Notes: generated from the letters alone by a model not told the origin. A DNA stretch of 64,000 nucleotides from Pseudomonadota bacterium (GCA_009926935.1 RFNZ01000001.1:1-64000); one strand, 5' to 3'; counted from the first letter of the stretch, positions 33,520 to 43,236 are shown. Made by a program: numbers and translations.

Positions 33520-34992
33520 ATGAAAAAAATAATTCCGGTTATCCTTTGCGGCGGTTCTGGGACCCGCTTGTGGCCAGTCAGCCGTCAGGATGCGCCTAAG
33601 CAATTCCTGAGCCTGATTGGTGATGCCTCTTTGTTTCAGGATACCGTTAAACGCGCGATGCGCGTATCTGGCGCGGCACCTTCCGAAGTCGTAACCGTTT
33701 CTCTTGGAAGCATGGTCAAAGACGCTGTCATGCACATGCGCGCGATTGACCCTGCGCTTGCCACACATATCATTGGCGAGCCAGAAGCCCGTAACACAGC
33801 AGCCGCTTTTGCACTGGCCGCTTTTTATGTGCGCAAGCATTTTGGCGATGATGCCCTGATGTTCGTACTACCTTCCGACCACCATATTGCGGACGAAGCC
33901 AGTTACAAGGCAGCCCTTGAAGCCGCGACACCAGCAGCTTCCTCCGGTTTTCTTGTGACGTTCGGCATTAAGCCGACACGTGCTGAAACAGGTTATGGTT
34001 ACATTAAAATGGGTGAGGAAACCCAACATACCGGCGTCAAGACGGTGCAGAAGTTTTTTGAAAAACCCAAACGCGATGTAGCGCAGCAATACCTTGATTC
34101 AGGCGAATATCTCTGGAGCAGCGGTATGCATCTTTTCAGCGCAGAAACCGTGATCGGGAAGTTTTTTGCCCACGCGCCCGAAACAGCCGAGCTTGTAGAA
34201 AGATCATTCTTTGGCGGTGTTTCGGACCGCATTCCGGCTCAGGACCTTTACAAAAGCATCAAGAAAGAGCCCTATGAAGTGGCTGTCCTTGAAAAAACTT
34301 CCGATGTCGCGGTTGTGCCATGCGATATTGCCTGGTCGGATATCGGCTCATGGGAGAGCCTTTGGGAGATCAGTGAAAAAGATCTAAACGGCAACGTTAC
34401 AGACGCCGGCCCTTCAGGCACTGTCATGGCTTTGAACACCAGTAATTCGCTTATCCGTGCCAATGACAAGACAGTTGCATGCATCGGACTTAAAGACGTT
34501 GTCGTGATCGAGACGCGCGACTCAATCCTTATCGCCGACAAATCGGCGAGCGACGGTATCAAGGAAATCGTTTCTCAGCTTCAGAAAGCGCAGGCGCCTG
34601 AAGTTCTGCGCACGCCATCGCAGAGGCATAGCTGGGGGCACACGCAAATCCTTTCCGAGGCACCTGGTTTTCGGATGAAAGAAATGGTCGTAAAGCCAGG
34701 TGGGCAGAGATCCCTTAAGATGCACCATCACCGCAGCGAGCAATGGGTTGTTGTCTCCGGCGAAGGTGTGTTTACGCTTAACGGGCAGACACGCCCTGTC
34801 AAAGCGCAGGATGTGCTCAATGTTCCGGCCCGCGGTATGCATGCCCTTGTGAACACCGGCGCAAATGAACTGCGCATTTACGAGTTCCAGTACGGACAAG
34901 TGCTTGATGATGGCGATGTAGTCAGGTTTAATGACCCTGTTGCCAAAGCTGCCGATACAGCCAAACCTGCGGCAAAAACAGAAGCCGCCTAA
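33520..34992 (+). CDS. algA: Mannose-6-phosphate isomerase / mannose-1-phosphate guanylyltransferase AlgA
   Basis: A bifunctional enzyme that makes mannose 6-phosphate and GDP-mannose, the first and third steps of alginate precursor synthesis. The pyrophosphorylase motif CGGSGTRLWPVSRQDAPKQF lies at the N-terminus. The type II isomerase cupin is at the C-terminus (GGQRSLKMHHHRSEQWVVVSGEG, about 395-420). It has 490 residues. An ATG with a GGGGGGA ribosome-binding site six bases upstream decides the start. A Lys/Ala-rich tail of about 15 residues is extra. Confidence 0.95.
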   Translation: MKKIIPVILCGGSGTRLWPVSRQDAPKQFLSLIGDASLFQDTVKRAMRVSGAAPSEVVTVSLGSMVKDAVMHMRAIDPALATHIIGEPEARNTAAAFALAAFYVRKHFGDDALMFVLPSDHHIADEASYKAALEAATPAASSGFLVTFGIKPTRAETGYGYIKMGEETQHTGVKTVQKFFEKPKRDVAQQYLDSGEYLWSSGMHLFSAETVIGKFFAHAPETAELVERSFFGGVSDRIPAQDLYKSIKKEPYEVAVLEKTSDVAVVPCDIAWSDIGSWESLWEISEKDLNGNVTDAGPSGTVMALNTSNSLIRANDKTVACIGLKDVVVIETRDSILIADKSASDGIKEIVSQLQKAQAPEVLRTPSQRHSWGHTQILSEAPGFRMKEMVVKPGGQRSLKMHHHRSEQWVVVSGEGVFTLNGQTRPVKAQDVLNVPARGMHALVNTGANELRIYEFQYGQVLDDGDVVRFNDPVAKAADTAKPAAKTEAA

Positions 34993-35008
34993 CCTTAAGA
35001 GGCATGCC

Positions 35009-35521
35009 ATGATGGTCCAAACTTTTGCTCGCCGGAGCGTGCTTTGTCTTTGCCTCATGGTCATGCTTGCGGCCTGCGAGCATTTGCCCGCTGACCTAAA
35101 ACGCGCAGATGCCGCAGCCAAGGCAGGCAATTACGAGACGGCTATCCAACAGTGGCAAACCCTTTCGGAGTACGGGTACCCTGAGGCCAAGCTTCGACTA
35201 GCCCAAGCCTATATCAAGGGTAACGGGGTTGAGAAAAATCCGGCTGTGGCTGTACCGCTGCTTGAGGGGGCGGTCGCTAAAGGCAACCCTGCTGCACTGG
35301 TTGAGCTCGGTCAACTTTACGAAAAAGGTTTAGGCGTCGAGAAGAACCCCGATCAGGCCGAAACCCTTTACCTGAAAGCCGCTGCCATGAAGTACCCACG
35401 CGGGATGTTTGCCCTGGGCCGTTTTTACGACCGCCAGAAGCAGCCAGAAAAGGCCCAGCTTTTTTATAGAGGCGCTGCTGATCTTGGGGTTGAGGCCGCT
35501 CAGGCTAAAATCAAGAAGTAA
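35009..35521 (+). CDS. algK: Short Sel1-repeat outer-membrane lipoprotein, AlgK-like
   Basis: A 170-residue lipoprotein with lipobox MLAAC (Cys23). It is followed by about four Sel1-type helical repeats (YPEAKLRLAQAYIKGNGVEKN, PAALVELGQLYEKGLGVEKN, YPRGMFALGRFYD). Pseudomonas AlgK (about 475 residues) is a Sel1/TPR lipoprotein that places AlgE and protects the chain. This one has the same fold type and operon position but about one third of the length, so function as AlgK is inferred. The start at 35009 follows AAGAGG by six bases. Confidence 0.65.
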   Translation: MMVQTFARRSVLCLCLMVMLAACEHLPADLKRADAAAKAGNYETAIQQWQTLSEYGYPEAKLRLAQAYIKGNGVEKNPAVAVPLLEGAVAKGNPAALVELGQLYEKGLGVEKNPDQAETLYLKAAAMKYPRGMFALGRFYDRQKQPEKAQLFYRGAADLGVEAAQAKIKK

Positions 35522-35578
35522 CATCAATATCTTGTAGAAAATCAATAATATGCTAGTATTTCCGGAGTTATCCTTCTA

Positions 35579-37036
35579 ATGTCTGCCCCCATGAGCAATA
35601 TGTCCATCCGCCCCTCATTCCGCGTGCTTGCTGCTTTCCTCATGGGAAGCGTTTGCGTTTTGACCGTTTCCGCAGCACAGGCTGAGGAGGCCGTTCAGTT
35701 TAAATTTGATCCATCGCTTGCCATGCAGTTCCGTGGCCTTGAGAACAATGATCTCGGTACAGGCAGTGATAACCAGCTGCATAGCTGGTCACTTATGCCG
35801 CGCGCACGCCTGACAGCGGATTTCTCAGACGATATTCAAGCAGTGATCGATGCACGTTATGTCACCACTGATGGCAGCACCCCCGGTGAAGACGACACGG
35901 GCGAGTCCCTTTCAACCAACGATTATGGCGAGTTGCGCCAATACTATATCAAAGTCGATAACTTTGCCGACCAGCCGGGCCTGAGCCTGCAAGTTGGCCG
36001 CCAGCGTATCCGTGAAGAAGTCGCCCTGTGGTGGAACCGCGATATCGAGGCCGTGCGCCTGAGCTTTAACGAAACGCTCGTCAAAGGTTTTGTGGCTGTC
36101 GGGCAGCAGATGACATCCAATAAAACGATCGATGATTTCCATGAGGCTTCGCAGGATCGCCTTCGCTTCATGGCTGAAGGATCGTGGCAGTATGATGCAG
36201 GCCAATATTTTGACCTGCGCGCCCTTTATGAGGATGATCACTCGGATACAGGCGCCGTTGGCGATGTTATTTTGGCCGATGACCGCGATGACGAAGATTT
36301 CCAGCTTCTCTGGGGCGGCGCAAGGCTGCATGGTAATTTTGAGCAGGACGCACAGGTTCTCAACAACATTGCCTATCGCCTTGACGGTCTATTTGTAACC
36401 GGCTCTGAAGACCTTGTGACCAGTGCTGCTGCAGGCACCGATACGCGCAGCATTACAGCGATTAATGACCGCGATGTTTTTGGCTGGGCTATTGATGCCA
36501 GTGCCGAGTTTACACTCGGGATGACAGGCTCTCCTATACTGACACTCGGGTACGCCTATGGTTCTGGCGATGACGACGCGACGGACGGTACGGATAACGC
36601 CTTCCGCCAGTCAGATCTTCATGGGAACTCAAGCCTTGCCGGTGCTTCCAGCGGCGCGGTTTATCATTATGGCGAAGTACTGCGCCCCGAACTTTCCAAT
36701 ATTCATATCCTGACCCTTGGCCTTGGCGCTCCGCTTGGCGAAGCCTCAGACCTGAGTATCTTTTACCACTACTACCGTCTTGATGAGGATGCGACATCTC
36801 TGCGCCAAAGCTCGGTACGCGCGGCTCTCAACGGTACCGACAAAGACATTGGTCAAGAGATTGATGTTGTTTACAACCTTGATGTCACCAAGGCCTTTGA
36901 TCTAGATGCCAACGGCCCATTTGAAAAAGTAAAACTCCGTGCATCGGCTGGTGTTTTCAATGCCGGTGAAGCATACGGTGCCACCGAGGACGAAAATTCG
37001 GCCCGCGTATTCACGGAACTGGTTTTCACTTTCTAA
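35579..37036 (+). CDS. algE: Alginate export outer-membrane porin AlgE
   Basis: A predicted 18-strand beta-barrel through which alginate leaves the cell. The 485-residue protein has a signal peptide (about 1-35, ending AAQAEE), then alternating beta strands with GRQRIREEVALWWNRDIEAVRL, a motif typical of AlgE, and ends in ARVFTELVFTF with the C-terminal Phe that marks barrel proteins. It lies between algK and algL, the classical order. Confidence 0.92.
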   Translation: MSAPMSNMSIRPSFRVLAAFLMGSVCVLTVSAAQAEEAVQFKFDPSLAMQFRGLENNDLGTGSDNQLHSWSLMPRARLTADFSDDIQAVIDARYVTTDGSTPGEDDTGESLSTNDYGELRQYYIKVDNFADQPGLSLQVGRQRIREEVALWWNRDIEAVRLSFNETLVKGFVAVGQQMTSNKTIDDFHEASQDRLRFMAEGSWQYDAGQYFDLRALYEDDHSDTGAVGDVILADDRDDEDFQLLWGGARLHGNFEQDAQVLNNIAYRLDGLFVTGSEDLVTSAAAGTDTRSITAINDRDVFGWAIDASAEFTLGMTGSPILTLGYAYGSGDDDATDGTDNAFRQSDLHGNSSLAGASSGAVYHYGEVLRPELSNIHILTLGLGAPLGEASDLSIFYHYYRLDEDATSLRQSSVRAALNGTDKDIGQEIDVVYNLDVTKAFDLDANGPFEKVKLRASAGVFNAGEAYGATEDENSARVFTELVFTF

Positions 37037-37072
37037 TCCAACTTATTCCCGTCATAAAGTCGGGCTATAGGT

Positions 37073-38152
37073 ATGACCATGATATTGATACGCCTTCTGG
37101 CAGTCCTCATGGTTTTCGCTTTACCGCAGCAGGCTTTTGCGGCGCAACTGCAAATGCCTTATGCGCGCCCAGCTTTTGCTGGCGCAACAATCTCGGAAAA
37201 AAAGTTTGTTTGCCCTCCTGTTCCATCAAAAGGGACGCCTGACCTCGTCCTGACAGGCATCTACGATAAAAACGATCCTGAAAAGGATGACGCAAACGCT
37301 AGCAATAAGGCCCAATACCGCAAAGAAACACGGGCCATGGCGCAGTTTGAAAACAAACTGCTTGCTTTGACCAATGCCTATTATGTGGCTCAGCCAAATA
37401 CGGCAGCCCCAAAGGCCCGATGTGCCCTTGCCTGGATGCATGAGTGGGCATCCAAAAATGCGATGCTTGGCACCGTCAACTATGTCGGTATTTCCGTGAG
37501 ACACTGGACTCTGGCCTCACTTTCATCGGCCTATGGGCAAATTCGTGATGAAGAAAGCCTGAATGCCGAGGAGAACATCAAGGTTAGAGCATGGCTAAGG
37601 GCTCTTGCCTATGCAGTTATTGCCGATTACGACGCGCCCAAAAACAAGCGTGAGAACAACCTTGCCTACTGGGCGGCTTGGTCCGTAACCATGACCGGGA
37701 TCGCTCTTAATGATTATAATCTCTACCAATGGGGTATGAAGCGGGGCATGAACGCCATTGGCGATATTGCTGCCGACGGCACCCTCCCCCTTGAGATGGA
37801 ACGCGGATCAAAAGCGCTTTTATACCACCAGTTTGCGTTAACTCCGCTTCTGATGCTGGCCGAGGCTGGCGTTGCCAACGGCTTCAATATGTACGACCTC
37901 AATAACGGATATCTGCACAGGCTTGCAAAGCGCGTGCTCGTGGGGATTGAGACACCCGCTTTCTTTCAAAGCCGTACGGGATACGAACAGGACAGCACAG
38001 AAACCCTGAGCGCTGGACACATGGCCTGGATCGCGGTTTACCACGCACGCTACCCTAGCTACCGGACGCGCGTATTGATTTCGCGGTATCAGCCCCTGAT
38101 ATCCCGCCGGCTTGGCGGAGATATGACGCTACTGTTTGGCCGCGGAAGTTGA
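37073..38152 (+). CDS. algL: AlgL-family periplasmic alginate lyase, probably lacking the catalytic histidine
   Basis: A 359-residue protein with a signal peptide (about 1-23) and the (alpha/alpha)-barrel of PL5 alginate lyases. Similarity to AlgL is visible in RHWTLASLSSAYGQIR, YWAAWSV and ALLYHQFAL. In Pseudomonas AlgL the active site includes Asn-His in NNHSYWAAW, an Arg and a Tyr. Here the corresponding stretch is ENNLAYWAAW, so the His is Leu (residue 197). The Arg (244) and Tyr (251) appear kept. It may act as a chain-binding or scaffold protein instead of an efficient lyase. The motif comparison is from memory. Last gene of the operon; its 3' end overlaps algX1 by 24 bases. Confidence 0.85.
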   Translation: MTMILIRLLAVLMVFALPQQAFAAQLQMPYARPAFAGATISEKKFVCPPVPSKGTPDLVLTGIYDKNDPEKDDANASNKAQYRKETRAMAQFENKLLALTNAYYVAQPNTAAPKARCALAWMHEWASKNAMLGTVNYVGISVRHWTLASLSSAYGQIRDEESLNAEENIKVRAWLRALAYAVIADYDAPKNKRENNLAYWAAWSVTMTGIALNDYNLYQWGMKRGMNAIGDIAADGTLPLEMERGSKALLYHQFALTPLLMLAEAGVANGFNMYDLNNGYLHRLAKRVLVGIETPAFFQSRTGYEQDSTETLSAGHMAWIAVYHARYPSYRTRVLISRYQPLISRRLGGDMTLLFGRGS

Positions 38153-39613
38153 TTTTTTATCTGTGTTTTTCTTTTTCGAGCTAGTCTGCGCTTTGGACGG
38201 AATCAGCGATGCGGGAAGTTTGCAAATTCTGGCATCAACCGTTTTGCCTATGGCTTCTTCCGGCATTTGTAGGGTTACGCCCTGTAAGTTACCAGCCTTC
38301 GTGTCCTTAAGAAGCATGTAGAATAACCCGTCAGCCGGATACCGTGGCGAACGGTTAATCCTGTATGTTTCGTCCCAATTTTTATACTTAAAGGTCAAAG
38401 TTACGGGCTTTTTGATCGGCTCCGAAAATCTGAAAGTCAGGTAGTTACCACTGCCTGCAATTTTTTTACCGCCTATGTCCTTTAGAACGGCAATGCTAGG
38501 TGCATCTACTTTGATGCCCTTGGCTTCCGCCACGGGGCTCGTGCTACATTCGCCGACAATGGCAGGGATTGCCTGCCTGTAAATGCGGGAATGCCAGACA
38601 TCCATGTCGTAATAGCCAGGTACTTCCCAAATGACTACTTTGGGTTTGTGGTCGCGAAACTCATCGGAGTTGAGGTAGGCCAACAATGGCGTATCGATAC
38701 CGGCGCCTACAATTGATACGTTATAGACATCGGTCTGCAAAGCCTCCTTCAGGAAGCCTTCAAAATTGGCAACGGATGGATCGGCGGAACTGTTGCTGGT
38801 GCCAACCAGCACCACTTCAGGGAATTTTTTTTCGTCAAAAAGGGCAGCTTCGTTTGATGCTTTTTCCGCCAAAAAAGTTTCAAATTTGTTGGTTTTTTCG
38901 GCCATGAGAAAAAGCTTGCAGATAGGCTGCAGGATTTCGGCGAAGGGGCCCGAATAATCATAAACCCCCATATCCTTGGTCATATACGGAGTTTTTGTAA
39001 GCGTTGCGTAAACCGGTTTTGTTTTAATGAACGAAGCCACGCGTTCGGCCGCCAGCTTCGCGCCATCAGGGTTCCAGTGGTGATCGCGTTTATAAAAATA
39101 TGGCTTGCCAGTATCGAGATCATGAAAGCCGATGACATTCATGCCGGCGCCTCCAAGTGTTTTCAGCATATCGTGATAACCTGCCTGTGCGGCATCGCGT
39201 TTCTTTTGGAAGGCGATACTTTCAGGATCATTACCAGTCGCGTGCTCGCCGTTGGCAAGTCCGCGCGTCGGAGGTATAAGGTAAATGAATTCAATACCCT
39301 GCGCCGCAAATGCATCGTGCAGGCGCTTCATGTACTTCAGTGTTTGAGGTACCATTGTGAAATCGGTCCGGAAGTCCGTGATTGTCCTGAACACCCAACC
39401 GTCATCACCCGCTACGATTTTCTTGTAAAAGGCCATACCCTTGGTTTTGTATGTATCCTCATTTTGCATGGCGGCGCATACGGTTTCACGGACAAGCTGC
39501 TCTTCTGTCCGTTGAACCGGCACTGTGGGATCCACGGCGTTGACTTGTTGCGCGTTCAGAGTGCCTACCGTAAAGGTAGCCAAAAATAGTATAAGTGCTA
39601 GTACGTTTTTCAT
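38129..39613 (-). CDS. algX: AlgX-like periplasmic alginate O-acetyltransferase, copy 1
   Basis: An SGNH-type acetyltransferase acting on alginate in the periplasm. A signal peptide (about 1-21) precedes the SGNH domain with YKRDHHWNPDGA (Asp177/His179) and VGTSNS (nucleophile Ser273), then WEVPGYYD. The C-terminal part (about 345-465) would be the carbohydrate-binding module. Its 494 residues end in a Lys/Ser/Thr-rich tail of about 20 residues not seen in the other copies. It lies eight bases after copy 2 in the same operon and overlaps algL tail-to-tail. Confidence 0.88.
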   Translation of the reverse strand: MKNVLALILFLATFTVGTLNAQQVNAVDPTVPVQRTEEQLVRETVCAAMQNEDTYKTKGMAFYKKIVAGDDGWVFRTITDFRTDFTMVPQTLKYMKRLHDAFAAQGIEFIYLIPPTRGLANGEHATGNDPESIAFQKKRDAAQAGYHDMLKTLGGAGMNVIGFHDLDTGKPYFYKRDHHWNPDGAKLAAERVASFIKTKPVYATLTKTPYMTKDMGVYDYSGPFAEILQPICKLFLMAEKTNKFETFLAEKASNEAALFDEKKFPEVVLVGTSNSSADPSVANFEGFLKEALQTDVYNVSIVGAGIDTPLLAYLNSDEFRDHKPKVVIWEVPGYYDMDVWHSRIYRQAIPAIVGECSTSPVAEAKGIKVDAPSIAVLKDIGGKKIAGSGNYLTFRFSEPIKKPVTLTFKYKNWDETYRINRSPRYPADGLFYMLLKDTKAGNLQGVTLQMPEEAIGKTVDARICKLPASLIPSKAQTSSKKKNTDKKSTSAAKQ

Positions 39614-39621
39614 GATCTATC

Positions 39622-40986
39622 CTATTCCAATGCGCAAATACGTGCCGATACGCTTGTTGCATCTTCACCCGGGCGCAGTTTTAAAACAACACTTTCAATG
39701 GCACCACGGCTATTACCATTCTGAATAATTTGTAAAAATGCATCGGTTGGGGTGGGGTACCTGGCATCCCTTGCCAGCTTACCCATGGACCTACGGTTGC
39801 CCGACCAGTATTCAACGACAAAAGGCTTTTTTGGGGCTTTCGAGAATTCAAGGCGGATGAACTGTTTTTCATCGGCTATATTTTTAGCGCCAAGACCGTT
39901 CAGAAGCTCGGTCTCACCACTTTTGGCATCGACAACTGCAACTTCGGCCAGTGCCTTGCCTTTGCAATCACCTGCTACAGCAGGAATGGCCTGTAAAAGC
40001 ACAGGGCCCACGACTTTATTGAGGTCGTAATATCCCGGGACTTCCCACACAAGAATTTTTGCGGGTGCTTTCTTAAACTGTGCTGAATTGAGATAGGAAA
40101 GAAGGCTTGAATCGACGCCGGCGCCAGCAATTGCGAGATTTTCGACATCGAGGGATAGCGCCTCTTTTAAGAATCCGTCGAAATTGGAGACATTGGGGGT
40201 TGGAGCGCTATTGCTGGTGCCCACCAAAACAACCGGTGGTTCGGTGTTATCGCCAAACAAATCGGCTTCTCCTGATTTTTGTTCTGCTGGCTCCGTCTTG
40301 AATTTTGGTGCTTTTTCAGCAGGTGGGCGCTTTTTGCAGACCGTCATAAACGCTTTTACGTAGGCACCCTTATAGTCTTCCTTGCCAATTTCTTTGGTTA
40401 CAAAACTGGTTTTAGGCAGCGAGGCGTACGCCGGAAGGGTTTTTACAAACTCAGCCAATTTTTTAGCTGATGCCTTGGCGCCATCTGGGCTCCAATGGTG
40501 GTCGCGCCTATAGAAGAAAGCTTTTCCCTCAGGGTAGTCGGTCACGCCCACAGCGTTAATACCAGCCGTTTTTAAGGATGCGATCGCAGCCGTATAGTTC
40601 TGCTTGGCGAGCACTGGGGTGAAGCCGTATTTTTTGATTGCTTCCTCACTCAAAAATTCTCCATTTACGGCGCCGCCCTGTGTCGGGGGCAGGAGGATTA
40701 CAAAGTCAGTCCCCTTTGTTTTCAAGCGATCCTGAAGCTGCTTTAGGAGTGCGATCGTTTTTTCTTCGACGGCAAAATCTGTTTTTGAGGCCACGGTTGT
40801 TCTAAACAACCAATCATCTTTGCCGCGCACGAGCATTTTATAATTGACGAGCCATTTAGCGTAAGACGCTTCATTGGCCAGTGCGGGGCAGTAGGCTTTA
40901 TCCAAAGCAGCTTTCTCGCTTGCCTGAGCTGCCAATGCGCACACGCAAAGCGAGAATCCGAGCAATAGTATTCTGAATAGCTTCAT
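39622..40986 (-). CDS. algX: AlgX-like periplasmic alginate O-acetyltransferase, copy 2
   Basis: Paralogue of the adjacent gene. It has a signal peptide (MKLFRILLLGFSLCVCALAA, 1-20), RRDHHWSPDGA (Asp162/His164), VGTSNS (Ser258) and WEVPGYYDLN, with a C-terminal binding module. The ATG at 40986 was chosen because the signal peptide begins there and AGGG lies upstream. It is 454 residues. Conservation of the catalytic triad suggests that it is active. A perfect TTGACA (41033-41038, minus strand) lies upstream, but I see no convincing -10 box. Confidence 0.88.
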   Translation of the reverse strand: MKLFRILLLGFSLCVCALAAQASEKAALDKAYCPALANEASYAKWLVNYKMLVRGKDDWLFRTTVASKTDFAVEEKTIALLKQLQDRLKTKGTDFVILLPPTQGGAVNGEFLSEEAIKKYGFTPVLAKQNYTAAIASLKTAGINAVGVTDYPEGKAFFYRRDHHWSPDGAKASAKKLAEFVKTLPAYASLPKTSFVTKEIGKEDYKGAYVKAFMTVCKKRPPAEKAPKFKTEPAEQKSGEADLFGDNTEPPVVLVGTSNSAPTPNVSNFDGFLKEALSLDVENLAIAGAGVDSSLLSYLNSAQFKKAPAKILVWEVPGYYDLNKVVGPVLLQAIPAVAGDCKGKALAEVAVVDAKSGETELLNGLGAKNIADEKQFIRLEFSKAPKKPFVVEYWSGNRRSMGKLARDARYPTPTDAFLQIIQNGNSRGAIESVVLKLRPGEDATSVSARICALE

Positions 40987-41055
40987 GGGGCCTGACCCTA
41001 CCAAGTTCGGCCTCAATCTTCCATTTTTATTTTGTCAAAAAAGTGACTGATTTTA

Positions 41056-43236
41056 TTATATAAATCGGGCTTTGAGCGGCATGGACGGGCTTGCGTTATC
41101 ACGCAGCAGGCTTGAGACGGTCACTGACGCCTCCTCATCGTAAATATAGTTGAGGGTCTGCGTGCCGCCCGTTGGGGCAGAGGCAAGTGTCAGCGTTACA
41201 ACGGTTGCGCTTGTCCTCACGGCTGCGGTCACTGCGATCTCGGTCAAACCGTCAAAGAAGTGGAAACCCTGAATGCCCGTGGTGGGTGTAAAGTCGGTAC
41301 CGCCATCGTGTGCGATTGTAACGGTGACTGTTGTGCCGCTGCGGGTCCATCCCGTCATTAACGGGCCTTCGACGCCGCCAAGCGTTGCGCCAAAAAGATT
41401 TGCCATCTTGCGGGCGTTTCTTTCGGCAATCGCCACAAATCCTGCATCATCCGGGTGGACTTCGTCGAACAGGGTCGTATCGTATGTCTCGGAGCCGCGA
41501 TGGACATAAGCCAGTTCGTCGATCAGTTCCTCCTGCACGTCCCTTACTACTTGCACAGCGCCGTTGAATTCAAACCCGGTCCGGCGACCGATTTTTTGAA
41601 GGACAATCGGAATATCACCAAAGCTGTTCCGAATATCGGTAAAGATGGCCTGCATCGCGTTTTTATACTGCGCGCGTGTTGTGAGGCTGTTTTTGATACC
41701 GCCGCTATCGGTTTCGCCCAATTCAAACAGCACGGCCGTCGGTGTGATGCCTGCGTTCGTGATGTTGCTATAGAAGGTGTTGAGTGCGGGGCCTCTTGCG
41801 CTGTTGGCCAGATGCCACCAGTAATTGGCACCATCCGTCGTGTTGGTGGACGCGCTTCCACCCGTGGCTCCGTCTACAAACGTTACAACCTTGCGCGGAT
41901 GGGCCAAGCCCAGCACTTCCCTGAATTTCTGTTTACCGGCTTCTGATCCGCTTTGGTTGCTGTTGAAAAAGCCCCGCACAAGCGACTGACCGCCGCCTAT
42001 CACGGCTATATCGCTCGTTTCATGCAGCCTTGCACCCAGCGTCGCTGGTGTTTTTGATTGTGCGCCTATCACGACCTTCGTCACGTGGCCAAAAAACGGA
42101 TCCGCACCGGCCGTGCGCGAGCCAATATTGAGTGTTGTCATTCCGGTTGGATTTGAGGCGTAGGTTTTTGTATTGGCTTTGCCGCCAGAAAGCATGATGG
42201 ATTGCCCCGCCTGCCATGTGATACCGGCGCTGTTCATGATGGCTGCAATATGTGCATCGTTGTTTGAGTTGGCATTTTGTGTGGCCGCCCCTGCCCTGAC
42301 ATAGGCACCCAAATCGTTGCTTGTGGTATTGAGGCGAAAGCCGATCGTGTTGTCCGAGTTGCTGCCGTTATCGGCCACCAAAAGATATTGGTAGGTTGAC
42401 GGCATAAAACCACGCGGGCGATAACGTATGCCAAAATAGCCTTGCGCATTGTTAAACCATGTTTTACCGGAGAGGGCATAGGTTACCCTATCGGTCGATC
42501 TTGTCGCGGCCGCACCGTTTATAATGATTTCGGATGTTGCGAACGGCATTTCTTCAAGTTGATTGAGGATAAACCAGATAACCTTGCCGGCATTGGCGCG
42601 GATGCGCATTTGGACCGCCGTGATGTTTGGCGTTTCGTTGGCAAGAACGTAACGCTGGTAAGGCAGCCCGCCTGTCATGTTAAGGGTGTTCGCGCCCGTG
42701 CCTGACCGTGTGAGGGCGCCTATCGTGCCGCTGTTGCCACGCACCCAGACGCTGAATGTATGTGGATTTGTGTTGCCCGTTTGTCCGCCTATATCGACAT
42801 AGGCCGTACCTGTGCCGGCACTGTTATCCAGCTTAAATACCATGCCGTTTGTGCACAGCGCATCCAGCTTTGCCGTGGCAAGGGCCGCCGTATCATCGAC
42901 CACTGACAATGTTGATGCCGCGTCACCGCCTTTTGTGATGTTTGTTGTGGCTGTCGGATTAACGTTTGTGTTGGTACATTTATTTGTGACGGATCCTTCG
43001 ATCAGTATGCCGAGTGCATTGCCGAGTGCATCGTGGTCAAAGCGCGGGCTACCGGATGCGACAGCCTCCAGTTTACCTGAAGCATTGCGCCTTGTTGCCA
43101 CGCTATCGGCCCGTGTATACGTGACGCCTGTTGGCAAAGACGCCAGAAACGTGAGTGTTTCGTCAAGCTGAGGACCGCCTGATACAACATTGCCTCTCTT
43201 TTGGGGTGACATACCGCGACCAAGGTTAATGAGCAT
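41056..43236 (-). CDS. Large SGNH hydrolase with tail-fibre-like N-terminal domain, inside the alginate locus
   Basis: A 726-residue protein. The N-terminal 370 residues are Thr/Asn/Gly-rich and resemble lectin-like or phage tail-fibre modules (SGSPRFDHDALGNALGILIEG, then a concanavalin-like region with NPHTFSVWVRGNSG). Residues about 400-620 are an SGNH/GDSL hydrolase: IGGGQSLVRG (Ser about 416), LFELGETDSGG, and FDEVHPDDAGF (Asp/His about 589/592). About 100 C-terminal residues form a beta-rich module. No signal peptide is visible. The ATG at 43236 has GGAGA six bases upstream. It could be a polysaccharide deacetylase/esterase, but this is inferred from context. Confidence 0.7.
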   Translation of the reverse strand: MLINLGRGMSPQKRGNVVSGGPQLDETLTFLASLPTGVTYTRADSVATRRNASGKLEAVASGSPRFDHDALGNALGILIEGSVTNKCTNTNVNPTATTNITKGGDAASTLSVVDDTAALATAKLDALCTNGMVFKLDNSAGTGTAYVDIGGQTGNTNPHTFSVWVRGNSGTIGALTRSGTGANTLNMTGGLPYQRYVLANETPNITAVQMRIRANAGKVIWFILNQLEEMPFATSEIIINGAAATRSTDRVTYALSGKTWFNNAQGYFGIRYRPRGFMPSTYQYLLVADNGSNSDNTIGFRLNTTSNDLGAYVRAGAATQNANSNNDAHIAAIMNSAGITWQAGQSIMLSGGKANTKTYASNPTGMTTLNIGSRTAGADPFFGHVTKVVIGAQSKTPATLGARLHETSDIAVIGGGQSLVRGFFNSNQSGSEAGKQKFREVLGLAHPRKVVTFVDGATGGSASTNTTDGANYWWHLANSARGPALNTFYSNITNAGITPTAVLFELGETDSGGIKNSLTTRAQYKNAMQAIFTDIRNSFGDIPIVLQKIGRRTGFEFNGAVQVVRDVQEELIDELAYVHRGSETYDTTLFDEVHPDDAGFVAIAERNARKMANLFGATLGGVEGPLMTGWTRSGTTVTVTIAHDGGTDFTPTTGIQGFHFFDGLTEIAVTAAVRTSATVVTLTLASAPTGGTQTLNYIYDEEASVTVSSLLRDNASPSMPLKARFI

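Noticed and set aside
41010-41038. Promoter of algX2 based on a perfect TTGACA on the minus strand
   Set aside because: At the expected spacing the -10 position reads TGAGGC, which is not convincing.
41056-43236. Prophage remnant suggested by the tail-fibre-like N-terminus
   Set aside because: There are no other phage genes in the region and alginate genes flank it directly on both sides.
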